Positions 26,738 through 36,435 of a DNA stretch of 64,000 nt are shown piece by piece (within the stretch, counting starts at the first letter, position 1; each line of letters starts with the position of its first letter). Source of the DNA: JBFAPK01 sp040676675 (lineage in GTDB: Bacteria > Actinomycetota > Actinomycetes > Mycobacteriales > Micromonosporaceae); NCBI RefSeq assembly GCF_040676675.1, contig NZ_JBFAPK010000022.1, positions 62,001 through 126,000 of the forward strand, read 5' to 3'. Both the position numbers and the translations under genes were made by a program. The notes under the pieces were generated by a model. That model ran no database searches and had not been told where the DNA came from. It saw only the letters and a program-made list of their open reading frames with translations.

Positions 26738-27343
26738 CGCGGCCCGCGGAGGCGCGGAGTTCCTCGCGCGGCGGGCCCAGCGGACCAGCTCGACCAGCAC
26801 GGTGACGCTCGCGGCGAGCCCCAGCCCGAACAGCAGCCCCTTGACCTTGTCGTGCTCGAACGCGGCGCCGCCGAGGTATCCGACCAGGGCCGAGTAGAGT
26901 CCCCACGATCCGGCCGCGAGCGCGTCGAACAGGGCGAACCTGCGCCGGGGGTAGCCGACCGCGCCCGTGGTGAGCGTCGCCGCGGTCCGGCCGCCCGGTA
27001 CGTACCGCGCGACGACGAGCAGCAGCCCGCCGCGTACGGCGAGGGCGTCCGCGGCCCAGTCGAACGCCCTGCGGCGGCGGCTGCCGGGCCGGAGCCGGTG
27101 CGGCAGGCGACTCCCCGCGCGCCGGCCGATCTCGTAGGAGATGTGGTCGCCCACGAACGCGCCCAGCGCGGCGACCCCGATGACCGGTAGCAACTCCGGT
27201 TCGCCGCTGGCGGCGAAGACCCCGGCGGTGATCACCATGGTCTCGGACGGCACGACCGGGAAGAACCCGTCGAGCACCGCGATGGCGAACAGCGCGAGGT
27301 AGACCCACGGCGACGTGATCGCCGACTCCAGCATTTCCATCAT
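26582..27343 (-). CDS. DedA-family membrane protein
   Basis: A 253-residue DedA/SNARE-associated protein with about five membrane segments. Seen: LDGFFPVVPSETMVITAGVFA, GAFVGDHISYEIGRRAGSRL, and RYVPGGRTAATLTTG (the conserved R-x3-G-R region). DedA proteins are linked to polyprenyl-phosphate or phospholipid flipping and envelope integrity. Homology ends near residue 200; the last 51 residues are read antisense to the response regulator HTH and are probably not conserved. ATG 27343 or 27340. Confidence 0.87.
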   Translation of the reverse strand: MMEMLESAITSPWVYLALFAIAVLDGFFPVVPSETMVITAGVFAASGEPELLPVIGVAALGAFVGDHISYEIGRRAGSRLPHRLRPGSRRRRAFDWAADALAVRGGLLLVVARYVPGGRTAATLTTGAVGYPRRRFALFDALAAGSWGLYSALVGYLGGAAFEHDKVKGLLFGLGLAASVTVLVELVRWARRARNSAPPRAASAAGVVDQPGLVGDDRRLHPVPDLEPGEDGAHVTLHRPLDEEETPGDLRIR

Positions 27344-27400
27344 GGAACGGACGGTACGAAGCTCACGGCGCCGCCATCAGCGGACGAAAGAGGTGCGACG

Positions 27401-27420
27401 CCCCTGACTTTTCTCAGGGG
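27401..27420. promoter_or_regulatory. Palindrome between dedA and the MOSC gene
   Basis: CCCCTGA-CTTTTC-TCAGGGG, perfect 7-bp arms with six-base spacer, 58-77 bp upstream of the dedA start. It could be the dedA operator or the terminator of the MOSC gene, which ends at 27522 on the same strand. Its right half shares TTTCTCAGGGG with 11483-11493. Confidence 0.45.
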
Positions 27421-27521
27421 TGCGGCCGTGACCTTCGACAGATCCGGCCGGCGGGGCGGATCGGGCCGATGGGCGGATCCGGCGCTGGGCGTGCGGATCC
27501 GGGCGGAGCGGAGCCGGCGGA

Positions 27522-28193
27522 TCAGTCGGCGCCGGCTCCCGCCGGGGAGGTCGTCGACGGCGGGGCGAGCCGGCGCTGGACCCGTGCCCGCACGTAGCCG
27601 GGGAGTTCGGGGGCGTCCAGCAGGCGGGGCAGCAGCGCCGGTTCGCCGGTGAGGGCGCGGAAGACGTCGCCGATGGTGACCCCGTGCTCCGGGCGGTGCA
27701 CCACCTCGATCGCGTCCCCGGCGCCCACCTCGCCCGCGCCGACCACCCGCAGGTACGCCCCGGGCGTGCCGCGCCGGGTGAACCGCTTGATCAGGTCCGG
27801 TACGCCCCAGTAGCCGGCGAACGTGGCGCAGGGGGTGCGGACCGTGCTCACCTCCAGCAGCGCCGAGCCGACCGCCCAGCGCTCCCCGATCACCGCCCCG
27901 GTCAACTCCACGCCCCGGGTGGTGAGGTTCTCGCCGAAGGCGCCCGGCGGGAGTTCACGCTCCAACTCCCGCTCCCACCAGGCCGCGTCCTCGCGCCCGT
28001 ACGCGTAGACGGCCTTGTCCACCCCGCCGTGCGCCGACCGCTCGCCGATGAAGTCGCCGGCCGCCCCCTCCGGCCCGAGGCTGACGCGGCCGGCGGCGGG
28101 GCGCTTGTCGATGCCGCTGCGCCCGCTGCTGTCCCCCGCCCAGGCCGCCTCGGTGACGACGCCGAGGTTGACCGATACCAGTTCACCCGTCAT
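27522..28193 (-). CDS. MOSC-domain protein (YiiM-like)
   Basis: A 223-residue MOSC (molybdenum cofactor sulfurase C-terminal) protein. Seen: GPEGAAGDFIGERSAHGGVDKAVYAYGRED, then FGENLTTRGVELTG and the cysteine in RTPCATFAGYWG, matching the YiiM subgroup that reduces N-hydroxylated compounds as molybdoenzymes. Residues 145-223 form the C-terminal helical extension usual for the group. ATG 28193. It is a single gene with unrelated neighbours. Confidence 0.9.
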   Translation of the reverse strand: MTGELVSVNLGVVTEAAWAGDSSGRSGIDKRPAAGRVSLGPEGAAGDFIGERSAHGGVDKAVYAYGREDAAWWERELERELPPGAFGENLTTRGVELTGAVIGERWAVGSALLEVSTVRTPCATFAGYWGVPDLIKRFTRRGTPGAYLRVVGAGEVGAGDAIEVVHRPEHGVTIGDVFRALTGEPALLPRLLDAPELPGYVRARVQRRLAPPSTTSPAGAGAD

Positions 28194-28285
28194 GGCGCCA
28201 GCCTACGGTCCGCCCGTGGCGACCCGGCCACCCCTTTTCGCGCCCCGCCGGCCCAGCATGTGCGCCGCCGGCCCGCGCCTCGGGC

Positions 28286-29140
28286 TCAGCCCTTCACGGC
28301 GCCGGCGGTGAGGCCGGTGACCATGCGCCGCTGCACCACCACGAAGAAGATCATCACAGGCAGGGTGAGCAGGGTCGAGGCGGCCATGACCGCCCCCCAG
28401 GCGGTGTCGTCCCGGCCGAAGAAGAAGGTCAGCGCGACCGGCGCGGTGTAGCGGTTCTCCGTACTGATGAAGGTGAGCGCGAAGATCAGCTCGTTCCACG
28501 CGGTGATGAACGAGAAGATGCTCGTGGCCACGAGGCCGGGCGCCACCAGCGGCAGCAGGATCCGCCAGAAAACCTGGAACCGGTTCGCCCCGTCGATCGC
28601 CGCCGCCTCCTCCAGGTCCTTCGGCACCGCCGCCACGAAGCCGCGCAGCATCCAGACCGCGAACGGCAGCGAGAAGCCGAGGTAGACCAGGATCAGGCTG
28701 GGCAGCGTGTTGTAGAGCCCCAGTCGACGGATCATCAGGAAGAGCGGGATGACCAGCGCCTCCAGCGGGATCATCTGCACCACCAGCAGCATGACCAGGA
28801 ACGAGGTCCGCAGCCGGAACCGGTAGCGGGCCACCGCGGTCGCCGCGAGCAGCGCGATCAGCCCGCTGAGCAGCACCGTGGCGCCCGCGACCAGCGCGCT
28901 GTTGGCCAGGAACCGCGGGAAGCCGACCCCGGGGATCAGCTCGCCGGCCAGGACGTCCCGGTAGTGCTCCAGCGTCGGGTGGGCGGGCAGGGGCCGGGGC
29001 GTGGCGGAGAAGATCTCCCGGTTCGGCTTGACCGACGTCGAGATCATCCAGAACACCGGGAAGACGGCGAAGGCCGCCACCACCAGGCCGGCGAGGTTGG
29101 CGGCCACCCGTGCGGGGCGAGGCCGGCGCCGCGTCGTCAC
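28286..29140 (-). CDS. Sugar ABC transporter permease, MalG type
   Basis: A 284-residue inner-membrane permease of the carbohydrate CUT1 family. Seen: six hydrophobic segments and the EAA loop that docks the ATPase (LEEAAAIDGANRFQVFWRILLPLVAPGL). The GTG 29140 start is set by the GTGA overlap with the upstream permease and by GGAGGAG before it. The upstream frame is open much further but lacks homology. Confidence 0.93.
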   Translation of the reverse strand: MTTRRRPRPARVAANLAGLVVAAFAVFPVFWMISTSVKPNREIFSATPRPLPAHPTLEHYRDVLAGELIPGVGFPRFLANSALVAGATVLLSGLIALLAATAVARYRFRLRTSFLVMLLVVQMIPLEALVIPLFLMIRRLGLYNTLPSLILVYLGFSLPFAVWMLRGFVAAVPKDLEEAAAIDGANRFQVFWRILLPLVAPGLVATSIFSFITAWNELIFALTFISTENRYTAPVALTFFFGRDDTAWGAVMAASTLLTLPVMIFFVVVQRRMVTGLTAGAVKG

Positions 29141-30126
29141 GACTCCTCCTGGCGTAGCACCATGCGTACGTAGATCGCCGTCACCACCAGCAGGATGACG
29201 GTGAGGATCACCGCGATCGCCGAGCCGACCCCGTACTTGGGCGGGGGCGAGAAGGCCACGGCGTACGAGTAGATGGCCAGCATGAAGGTCGACCGGTCCT
29301 GGGTGCCGCCGGCCAGGACGAACTGCTGGGTGAAGACCTTGAAGTCCCAGATGGTGGAGAGGACCACGAGCACGCCGAAGACCGGGCGCAGCAACGGGAA
29401 GGTGATCTTCCAGAAGATCCGCCAGGACCCGGCGCCGTCGGCCCGGGCCGCCTCGTACAGCTCGCCCGGCACGCTCCTGAGCCCGGCGAGCACGCTCACC
29501 GCCACGAAGGGGAAGGAGTGCCACACCACCACGAGGGTGAGCACCCCGAAGAAGGTCAGCGGCGAGTTGAACCAGCCGTACCCGGTCCAGTCGGTGCGGC
29601 CGAACAACGCCCGCGACAGCCCGTCGGGCAGCTCGTTGAAGGCCCAGGTGACCAGGCCGCTGGTGTCGTCGAAGAGCCACTTCCAGACGATCGCGCCGGT
29701 CAGCGCCGGGGTCGCCCAGGCCAGCATCACGCAGCCGCCGACGAAGGCCGCCATGCGCCGGCCGAGCCGGTTGAGCAGCAGGCCGACCAGGGTACCGAGG
29801 ATCATCGTGAGGACCACGTTCGCGGCGGCGAAGAGCACGGTGTTGCGCAGCACCGTGCGGAAGAACGGGTCGCCGAGGATCTCGCCGTAATTGCCCAGCC
29901 CGACCCACGGCCACTCCCGGTCGCCGCGCAGCTCGCGGATGCCCAGCTGGTGGAACGACATCACCACGACCTGGCCGAGCGGCCAGAGCAGCAGTACGCC
30001 GATCACCGCGAGGCAGGGCAGGAGCAGCAGGTACGGTATCCGGTCCGGCCGGCGCCGGGGCCGGCGTACGCGCACCGCGCGCTCGCCGGCCTCGACGGTC
30101 TCCGGTACCCCGGTCAGCGTGCTCAC
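29137..30126 (-). CDS. Sugar ABC transporter permease, MalF type
   Basis: A 329-residue CUT1 permease. Seen: six membrane segments and an EAA motif (LYEAARADGAGSWRIFWKITFPLLRPVF). The GTG 30126 start overlaps the solute-binding-protein stop (GTGA), and it overlaps the MalG-type gene in the same way, so all three are translationally coupled. Confidence 0.93.
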   Translation of the reverse strand: MSTLTGVPETVEAGERAVRVRRPRRRPDRIPYLLLLPCLAVIGVLLLWPLGQVVVMSFHQLGIRELRGDREWPWVGLGNYGEILGDPFFRTVLRNTVLFAAANVVLTMILGTLVGLLLNRLGRRMAAFVGGCVMLAWATPALTGAIVWKWLFDDTSGLVTWAFNELPDGLSRALFGRTDWTGYGWFNSPLTFFGVLTLVVVWHSFPFVAVSVLAGLRSVPGELYEAARADGAGSWRIFWKITFPLLRPVFGVLVVLSTIWDFKVFTQQFVLAGGTQDRSTFMLAIYSYAVAFSPPPKYGVGSAIAVILTVILLVVTAIYVRMVLRQEES

Positions 30127-31409
30127 TTGGCGTTGAGGATCTGATCCATCTCGGTGGCCGCGGTGGCGACCGCCTGGTCCAGACCCGTGCCCTTGATGAT
30201 CGAGCTGTTCATGGTCTGGGTGACGGTCTTGTTGCGGCTCACCTCGACCCACTTCGGAGTGTTCGGAGTGGACTTGGTGTGCTGCATGACGGTGGCGAAC
30301 GGCGCCATCAGCTTGTCGTTGGCGTACGCGTCGGGCGAGGTCAGATCGGAGTAGACCGGGAAGAACTTCAGGCCGGTCGCCCACTTCTGCGCGTTCTGCT
30401 TGTTGAGCAGCACCGTCACGTAGTCCCAGGCCAGCTCCTGCTTCTTGCTGTCCTGCCAGATGGCGACGTCGGAACCGCCGGCGAAGGCGGGCGCCGGCTG
30501 CCCGGTCGGGCCGGGGATCGGGAACGCGCCCCACACCTTGGCGATGTCGGGGTTGGCCTTGGTCATCGCGGTCTGCGACCAGCTGCCGGCGACGGCCATC
30601 GCGGCCTTGCCGGTGGCGAACTGCGTCTGCGCGTCGAGCTCGTTCCAGCCGGCCGCCGCGGGCGGGGCCACCTTCTGCACGGTGACCAGGTCGGTCCAGA
30701 ACTTGATCGCCTTCTTCGCCTCGGGCGTGGTGTAGCCGGACTTCCAGGTGTCGCCCTGCTTGGTGGCGATCTCGCCGCCGGCCGACCAGAGGAACGAGTA
30801 GAAGGGCAGCTCCGAGTTGCCGGGCAGGGCGAAGCCGTAGGTGCCGGGCTTGCGCTGCTGCACGGTCTTGGCGACCGTCACCAGGTCGTCCCAGGTCTTC
30901 GGCGGTTGCAGACCCAGCTCGCTGAACCAGTCGGCGCGGTAGTAGATGGCCCGCACCCCGGCGTACCAGGGCACGCCGTACTGCTTGCCGTCGAGCTGCG
31001 CGTTGCGCAGCAGGTCGGGCAGGATGTCCTTGCCCTCGGGCCAGTTGGCGAACCGGTCGCTCACGTCGGCGAGCGCCTCCTGGGCGGCCCAGCCCTGCGT
31101 CTCGGTGTTGCCGAGTTCGGTCACGTCGGGGCCGTCACCGCCGGCCAGCGCGGTCTGGAACTTCTTCGGCGCTTCCAGCCAGGGGATGTACTGCACGACG
31201 ACGTCGGTGTCGGGATGCTTCTGCCTGAACTCGGTCTCGACGCCGTCCAGGAAGGCGTTCTGCTGGTCGCTGCCGGCGCCCATCATCCAGACCGTCAGCT
31301 TGCTCGTGTCGGCGCCCTCGTCGTCGCCGGACCCGCCGCAGCCGGCGAGCAGCATCGCGGCCGAGGCCATCACGGCGGTGACCGGAACCAACCCTCTCCA
31401 CCTGTTCAC
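30123..31409 (-). CDS. Sugar ABC transporter solute-binding lipoprotein
   Basis: A 428-residue extracellular binding protein (SBP_bac_1) with lipobox LLAGCGGSGDD. Seen: TVWMMGAGSDQQNAFLDGVETEFRQKHPDTDVVVQY and the WEL-type hinge region; aromatic residues near 150 (YGVPWYAGVRAIYYR) suit sugar stacking. GTG 31409 is preferred over GTG 31427 because GAGGGAG lies seven bases upstream. First gene of the transporter; no ATPase, glycosidase or LacI regulator is adjacent, so a shared ATPase such as MsiK is probable. The ligand is unknown. Confidence 0.92.
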   Translation of the reverse strand: MNRWRGLVPVTAVMASAAMLLAGCGGSGDDEGADTSKLTVWMMGAGSDQQNAFLDGVETEFRQKHPDTDVVVQYIPWLEAPKKFQTALAGGDGPDVTELGNTETQGWAAQEALADVSDRFANWPEGKDILPDLLRNAQLDGKQYGVPWYAGVRAIYYRADWFSELGLQPPKTWDDLVTVAKTVQQRKPGTYGFALPGNSELPFYSFLWSAGGEIATKQGDTWKSGYTTPEAKKAIKFWTDLVTVQKVAPPAAAGWNELDAQTQFATGKAAMAVAGSWSQTAMTKANPDIAKVWGAFPIPGPTGQPAPAFAGGSDVAIWQDSKKQELAWDYVTVLLNKQNAQKWATGLKFFPVYSDLTSPDAYANDKLMAPFATVMQHTKSTPNTPKWVEVSRNKTVTQTMNSSIIKGTGLDQAVATAATEMDQILNAK

Positions 31410-31535
31410 GACACGTCTCCCTCGCACCCATCCGGCACTAACCTTCCCCGCCGCACCCTAGTGGGAAAAAATCCTTTACGACAGGGGATGGCTGCGGAAA
31501 CTCTCCGGGCGGCCCGGGAGGGTCACCACCAGCAG

Positions 31536-31575
31536 CGTAGGGGGCGCCGGGCCGTACGGCCGGGCGCCCCCTACG
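31536..31575 (-). terminator. 40-bp near-perfect palindrome after the GlsB gene
   Basis: CGTAGGGGGCGCC at 31536-31548 pairs with GGCGCCCCCTACG at 31563-31575, and the middle GGCCGTACGGCC is self-complementary; only one pair mismatches. It lies 28 bp past the GlsB stop and separates that gene from the sugar-transporter promoter, so a terminator is the simplest reading. Confidence 0.7.
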
Positions 31576-31602
31576 CAGATTGCCAGAGAAACTAGCGCGA
31601 CA

Positions 31603-31890
31603 TCAGTACCGGCTCACGCTGCGGCGCCCGCCGATGCCCGAAACGATCGCCACCGCGATCGCGGCCACGACCACCTGGACGAGCAGCTCGCCCCAGTCGA
31701 CGCCGGAGGTCTCGGTCGCGATCCCCACCGCCCGGGCCAGCACCGTGCCCAGTAGCGCCGCACCCACACCGATCAGCATGTGCAGCCACATCGGCATGTT
31801 CTGGCGGCCCGGCACGATCAGGCGTCCCAGCGCACCGACGATCAGGCCGACGATGAGCGCGGAAATGATGCCCACAACAGTGAGTTCCAT
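31603..31890 (-). CDS. GlsB/YeaQ/YmgE-family small membrane protein
   Basis: 95 residues with three hydrophobic helices and the family patterns GIISALIVGLIVGALGRLIVPGRQ and LIGVGAALLG. These transglycosylase-associated proteins are stress-induced in several bacteria, but biochemical function is unknown. ATG 31890 follows GGAGGACGACC. It is a single gene bounded by a strong hairpin downstream. Confidence 0.88.
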   Translation of the reverse strand: MELTVVGIISALIVGLIVGALGRLIVPGRQNMPMWLHMLIGVGAALLGTVLARAVGIATETSGVDWGELLVQVVVAAIAVAIVSGIGGRRSVSRY

Positions 31891-31948
31891 GGTCGTCCTC
31901 CTCCGGGGGTCCACGTCTTGTCCGTGTGACCGCTTAGTTCCCGGGTGC

Positions 31949-32494
31949 TCAGGAACCCAAACCGGATCGAAGTCCGAGTTGTCGCGCCGCGTCCCGCACG
32001 GCGGCGTCCATCGTGGCGAACGCGAGCGGCGGCGGGTCGACCAGGTCGTACCAGGCCAGGTCGGCGGACTCGGCCGGGTTCAGGCTGATCTCCCCGTCCG
32101 GGAGCGTGGCGAGGTAGTAGCTGTCGAGCACGGGCAGCCGCTCGCCCTGGAAGTCGTAGTCGCCCAGGTACATGCCGACGAAGTCACCCAGCCTGATCTC
32201 GACGCCCAGCTCCTCCCGGGCCTCGCGCACCGCCGCGTCGGCCGGGTGCTCCCAGCCGTCGCAGAAGCCGCCCGGCATCTCCCACCGCCCGGCCATCGGC
32301 TCGGCGGCCCGCAGCAGCGTCAGGAACCGGGTACGACCGTGGGAGTCGTCCAGCACGATCAGCCCCACGGTCGGGCGAGCGTTGACGAAGAGCTGGTAGC
32401 CGCAGCCCGGGCAGCTGGTCGGCGGTGCCGCCGGCAGCCGCCCACCGCAGCGGGGACAGAACGAGGCGTCGGGGCCGTACCCGCGCGGGGTCAC
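31949..32494 (-). CDS. NUDIX hydrolase with N-terminal zinc ribbon
   Basis: 181 residues. Residues 12-32 form a zinc ribbon (CPRCGG ... CPGCG). The Nudix box G-x5-E-x7-REAREELGV is complete, so it should be an active nucleoside-diphosphate-linked hydrolase. The zinc ribbon resembles NADH pyrophosphatase-like proteins, but the SQPWPFPxS NudC motif is absent, so NADH specificity is not supported. Its GTG start overlaps the lepA stop (GTGA), placing it in the lepA transcript. Confidence 0.9.
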   Translation of the reverse strand: MTPRGYGPDASFCPRCGGRLPAAPPTSCPGCGYQLFVNARPTVGLIVLDDSHGRTRFLTLLRAAEPMAGRWEMPGGFCDGWEHPADAAVREAREELGVEIRLGDFVGMYLGDYDFQGERLPVLDSYYLATLPDGEISLNPAESADLAWYDLVDPPPLAFATMDAAVRDAARQLGLRSGLGS

Positions 32495-34377
32495 TTCTTT
32501 CCGCCGGACGAGCGTCCGTCCCCCCCGCTGTCCGAGGTGGAGAGCGCGGCGATGAAGGCCTCCTGCGGTACCTCGACCCGGCCGACCATCTTCATCCGCT
32601 TCTTCCCCTCCTTCTGCTTCTCCAGCAGCTTCCGCTTGCGGGTGATGTCACCGCCGTAGCACTTGGCCAGCACGTCCTTGCGGATCGCGCGGATGGTCTC
32701 GCGGGCGATGACCCGGCTGCCGATCGCCGCCTGGATCGGCACCTCGAACTGCTGGCGCGGGATGAGGGTACGCAGCTTCGCGGCGATGTTGACGCCGTAG
32801 TTGTACGCCTTGTCCTTGTGGACGATCGCGCTGAACGCGTCCACCGGCTCGCCGTGCAACAGGATGTCGACCTTGACCAGGTCCGACACCTGCTCGCCGG
32901 AGGGCTCGTAGTCCAGCGAGGCGTAACCCTTGGTACGGCTCTTGAGCTGATCGAAGAAGTCGAAGATGATCTCGGCGAGCGGCAGGGTGTAGCGCAGCTC
33001 CACCCGGTCCGTGGAGAGGTAGTCCATCCCCAGCAGCGTGCCGCGCCGCCCCTGGCACAGCTCCATCACCGCGCCGACGTAGTCGTTCGGGGTGAGTACG
33101 GTCGCCCGCACCACCGGCTCGTGCACCTCGGCGATCTTGCCGGTCGGGTACTCGCTGGGGTTGGTGACCGTGACCTCGGTACCGTCCTCCAGCACCGCCC
33201 GGTAGACCACGTTCGGGGCGGTCGAGATCAGGTCCAGACCGAACTCGCGCTCCAGCCGCTCGCGGATGATCTCCAGGTGGAGCAGGCCGAGGAAGCCGCA
33301 GCGGAAGCCGAAGCCGAGCGCGCCCGAGGTCTCCGGCTCGTAGCTGAGCGCGGCGTCGTTCAGCTTGAGCTTGTCCAGCGCCTCGCGCAGGTCGGGGTAG
33401 TCCGAACCGTCGATCGGGTAGAGGCCGGAGTAGACCATCGGCTTCGGGTCCTTGTAACCGCCCACCGGCTCGCTGGCCGGCCGGGCGTTGATGGTGACCG
33501 TGTCGCCGACCCGGGACTGCCGGACGTCCTTCACGCCGGTGATCAGGTAGCCCACCTCGCCGACCCCGAGCGCGTCGGCCTTCTGCATCTCCGGCGAGAT
33601 GACACCGATCTCCAGCAGCTCGTGCACGGCGCCGGTGGACATCATCTTGATCCGGTCCCGGGCCTCGATCCGCCCGTCCACCACCCGGACGTACGTCACC
33701 ACGCCCCGGTACACGTCGTAGACGGAGTCGAAGATCATGGCACGGGCCGGCACCTCCGAGTTCCCGGTGGGGGCCTTGAACTGCCGGACGATCTCGTCGA
33801 GCAGGTGCGGCACGCCCTCCCCGGTCTTGCCGGAGACCCGAATGCAGTCGCTCGGGTCGCAGCCGATCAGGTGCGCCAGCTCCTCGGCGAACTTGTCCGG
33901 CTGCGCCGCCGGCAGGTCGATCTTGTTGAGCACCGGGATGACGTGCAGGTCGTTCTCCAGCGCCAGGTAGAGGTTCGCCAGCGTCTGGGCCTCGATCCCC
34001 TGCGCCGCGTCGACCAGCAGCACCGCGCCCTCGCAGGCCGCCAGCGAGCGCGAGACCTCGTACGTGAAGTCCACGTGCCCCGGAGTGTCGATCATGTTGA
34101 GCACGGCGCGCTCGCCCTGCTGGGCGCCCTCGCGCACGGTCCACGGCATGCGGACCGCCTGGCTCTTGATGGTGATGCCACGCTCCCGCTCGATGTCCAT
34201 CCGGTCGAGATACTGGTCACGCATCTGCCGCGGGTCGACCACGCCCGTGAGCTGGAGCATCCGGTCGGCCAGGGTCGACTTGCCGTGGTCGATGTGAGCG
34301 ATGATGCAGAAGTTCCGGATGCGACCGGGGTCGGTAGCACCGGGAGCGTTCACGCCGGAGTCGGGCGTCGGTGGCAC
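32491..34377 (-). CDS. lepA: Elongation factor 4 (LepA)
   Basis: A 628-residue translational GTPase that back-translocates stalled ribosomes or aids 30S biogenesis. Seen: G1 [15 protein letters not shown] near residue 28, [17 protein letters not shown]-like domains II, III and V and the LepA-specific C-terminal domain ending [24 protein letters not shown] 34377. It precedes a Nudix gene, a pairing I cannot explain functionally. Confidence 0.97.
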   Translation of the reverse strand: MPPTPDSGVNAPGATDPGRIRNFCIIAHIDHGKSTLADRMLQLTGVVDPRQMRDQYLDRMDIERERGITIKSQAVRMPWTVREGAQQGERAVLNMIDTPGHVDFTYEVSRSLAACEGAVLLVDAAQGIEAQTLANLYLALENDLHVIPVLNKIDLPAAQPDKFAEELAHLIGCDPSDCIRVSGKTGEGVPHLLDEIVRQFKAPTGNSEVPARAMIFDSVYDVYRGVVTYVRVVDGRIEARDRIKMMSTGAVHELLEIGVISPEMQKADALGVGEVGYLITGVKDVRQSRVGDTVTINARPASEPVGGYKDPKPMVYSGLYPIDGSDYPDLREALDKLKLNDAALSYEPETSGALGFGFRCGFLGLLHLEIIRERLEREFGLDLISTAPNVVYRAVLEDGTEVTVTNPSEYPTGKIAEVHEPVVRATVLTPNDYVGAVMELCQGRRGTLLGMDYLSTDRVELRYTLPLAEIIFDFFDQLKSRTKGYASLDYEPSGEQVSDLVKVDILLHGEPVDAFSAIVHKDKAYNYGVNIAAKLRTLIPRQQFEVPIQAAIGSRVIARETIRAIRKDVLAKCYGGDITRKRKLLEKQKEGKKRMKMVGRVEVPQEAFIAALSTSDSGGDGRSSGGKK

Positions 34378-34507
34378 AGCGGTCCGTTCTTCTCGGCTGG
34401 ATGATGACAGCGCGGGCCGGCAGAGTCCGGCCCGTTCCTATGGTCCCACGGGGCGGTAATCCCGCGCTCGCGGTGCTCGCGGCGCCCAGCGGCGGCACGC
34501 TCGCTCG

Positions 34508-35047
34508 CTACTCGGGCGGTGGTTCGGTGAAGAGGGCCGCGAGGCGGGGCAGGTGGCGCCGCGCCTCCTCCTCGTCGTCGAAGTCCCAGAAGTCGTCGCT
34601 GATCTCCGGGTACGGCACCGGGTCCGGGTCGGGCGGCAGCTCGGCGGCGGTGGCCTGCCGGTACGCGTCGGCGGCGATGCCCAGCATGCGCTCGCTCTCG
34701 AACTCCTCCCCGGTCGCGGCGGCCTGGCGGATCGGGGGCAGCTCGGCGAGGGTGTCCGGTTCGGCGACGGCCCGGGCGAAGACCTCCCGTCCCTGGCCGA
34801 TCAGCCAGCCCCGGAAGTACTCGAACCCGTCGTCCGAGGCGCCGCCGTTGATCAGGTACGCCGCGCCCCACAGGTCCACCCGGTACGACGCCGCCAGCAC
34901 CCGCCGCAGGTGCCGCTGCCAGCCGGCGATCTCGGTGACGTCCCGCCGGGCCAGCAGCGCGGCGGCCCGGGTGGCGATCGCCTCGGTGTCCCCGCCGGCA
35001 CCGGTCCGAGCCTCGTCGATCAGCGCCCAGAACGCATCGGTCCTCAT
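34508..35047 (-). CDS. DUF4240-family protein
   Basis: 179 residues matching the DUF4240 pattern: MRTDAFWALIDEART start, DLWGAAYLINGGASDDGFEYFRGWLIGQG centre and acidic ISDDFWDFDDEEEARRHLPRLAALF C-terminus. Function unknown; soluble and acidic. ATG 35047 is the only start matching the homology. It is divergent from the kinase-like gene at 35123. Confidence 0.85.
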   Translation of the reverse strand: MRTDAFWALIDEARTGAGGDTEAIATRAAALLARRDVTEIAGWQRHLRRVLAASYRVDLWGAAYLINGGASDDGFEYFRGWLIGQGREVFARAVAEPDTLAELPPIRQAAATGEEFESERMLGIAADAYRQATAAELPPDPDPVPYPEISDDFWDFDDEEEARRHLPRLAALFTEPPPE

Positions 35048-35122
35048 GACCCGGCAGTCTGACAGACCGGGCGCCGCCCGCGCCGGCAGCGGGTGCGGCC
35101 AGGGGTCGGGCACGATGGACGG

Positions 35123-36148
35123 GTGCGCCCCATCTCGCTGCCGGCCGTCCCGTACGACGCGACGGCGGTACGCCCCGACTGGGCCGAGCTGCCGGCGCCA
35201 CTGCGTACCGCGATCGAGGACCGGCTCGGGGCGCCGGTGGTCGCGGCCCGGACCGCCGGGGCGGGCTTCACCCGGGGGTTCGCCGCGGTGCTCGACACGG
35301 CCGGCGGCGACCGGGTCTTCGTCAAGGCCGCCTCCCTGAGCGACCAGCCCGACCTGTGCGACTGGTACGCCCGCGAGGCCGCCGTCACCGCCGCCCTGCC
35401 GGCGGGGATCGCGGTACCGCGACCGCGCTGGAGCCTGGTGGCCGCCGGTCACTTCGTGCTCTGCCTGGCGGCGGTCGACGGGCGGGTGCCCGCGCTGCCG
35501 TGGCGCCCCGCCGAGCTGGAGGCCACCCTCGCCGGGTACGCCCGGATCGCCGTGGCGCTGCGCGAACCGCCGGCCGAGCTGCTCCGCGTCGGGCTGCCCA
35601 CGCTGGCCGGGCTGGCCGTCGCCGACCTCGCCTGGTGGCGGGAGATCGCCGCCGGCCACGAGCCGATGCCCGCCCTGCCGCCACCGGTACGCGAGCGGCT
35701 GCCCGAGCTGGTGGCGCTGGAGTCCCGCCTCCCCCGGTACGCGGAGACGGGGTACGCGGAGACCGGGTCGGTGATCCACTGCGACCTGCGGCTGGACAAC
35801 GTGCTGATCGACGGCGACGGGCGGGCGTGGTTCTGCGACTGGAACTGGCTCTGCCACGGGCCGGCCTGGTTCGACCTGGCCGGGCTGCTGGTCACCGCGT
35901 ACGCCTCCGGGCTGGACGCGGATGCGATCTTCGCGGCCCAGCCCGCGGCCGCGGGCGCCCCGCCCGACGGGCTGGACGCCGCGCTCGCCGCGCTCTGCGG
36001 GTACTGGCTGGTCCGGGCCGAGGCCGGGCCGACCACCGCCTCGCCGCACGTACGGGGACACCAGCGGTGGAGCGGGGAGCTGGCGCTGGCCTGGCTGGCC
36101 GAGCGCCAGGGCTGGACGGAGCTGGCGCCCGGCGGCGACCTCCGGTAG
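35123..36148 (+). CDS. Aminoglycoside phosphotransferase (APH)-family kinase-like protein
   Basis: 341 residues. Seen: an N-lobe with DRVFVKAAS, and the Brenner motif [12 protein letters not shown] followed by [21 protein letters not shown] (catalytic Asp and the metal-binding DW). The family includes antibiotic, choline and homoserine kinases; no specific substrate can be assigned, and resistance should not be assumed. GTG 35123 is inferred; in-frame GTG 35093 is an alternative. A short YAETG duplication lies just before the catalytic loop. Confidence 0.8.
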   Translation: MRPISLPAVPYDATAVRPDWAELPAPLRTAIEDRLGAPVVAARTAGAGFTRGFAAVLDTAGGDRVFVKAASLSDQPDLCDWYAREAAVTAALPAGIAVPRPRWSLVAAGHFVLCLAAVDGRVPALPWRPAELEATLAGYARIAVALREPPAELLRVGLPTLAGLAVADLAWWREIAAGHEPMPALPPPVRERLPELVALESRLPRYAETGYAETGSVIHCDLRLDNVLIDGDGRAWFCDWNWLCHGPAWFDLAGLLVTAYASGLDADAIFAAQPAAAGAPPDGLDAALAALCGYWLVRAEAGPTTASPHVRGHQRWSGELALAWLAERQGWTELAPGGDLR

Positions 36149-36325
36149 CGGCGGTCAGGGGGTCGACGGGATCCGCCCGCCCACCGCTCCGGCCTCGACG
36201 CGGGGGTGCGCCTCGGTGGCCTCGGCCCGCGGCCGAACCTGGGTACGGTCTTCGGTCCGGCCGCGGGCGCCGGCCTCGCCCCGGGCTGCGCGGGGGCCTG
36301 AGCTGCGGTGCGCCGTCCGGCCGTT

Positions 36326-36355
36326 TTGGTCCCGACCGCGCCGACCTGGTAACCT
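36326..36355 (+). promoter_or_regulatory. rpsT promoter
   Basis: TTGGTC (36326-36331), an 18-bp spacer, then TAACCT (36350-36355), giving a transcript start about 75 bases before the rpsT GTG. This is a good sigma-70-like (HrdB-type) match. The rest of the 287-bp gap shows nothing else. Confidence 0.65.
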
Positions 36356-36435
36356 GGCTCTTCGCGCGCGGCGACGCGATACCGTCGCCTGCGCGGCAAG
36401 CAGACCAACCCGAGCTACCAGGACGAGGCTGTCGC

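Noticed and set aside
35123..36148. Antibiotic-resistance kinase
   Set aside because: Only the general APH fold motifs are visible; nothing points to an aminoglycoside substrate.
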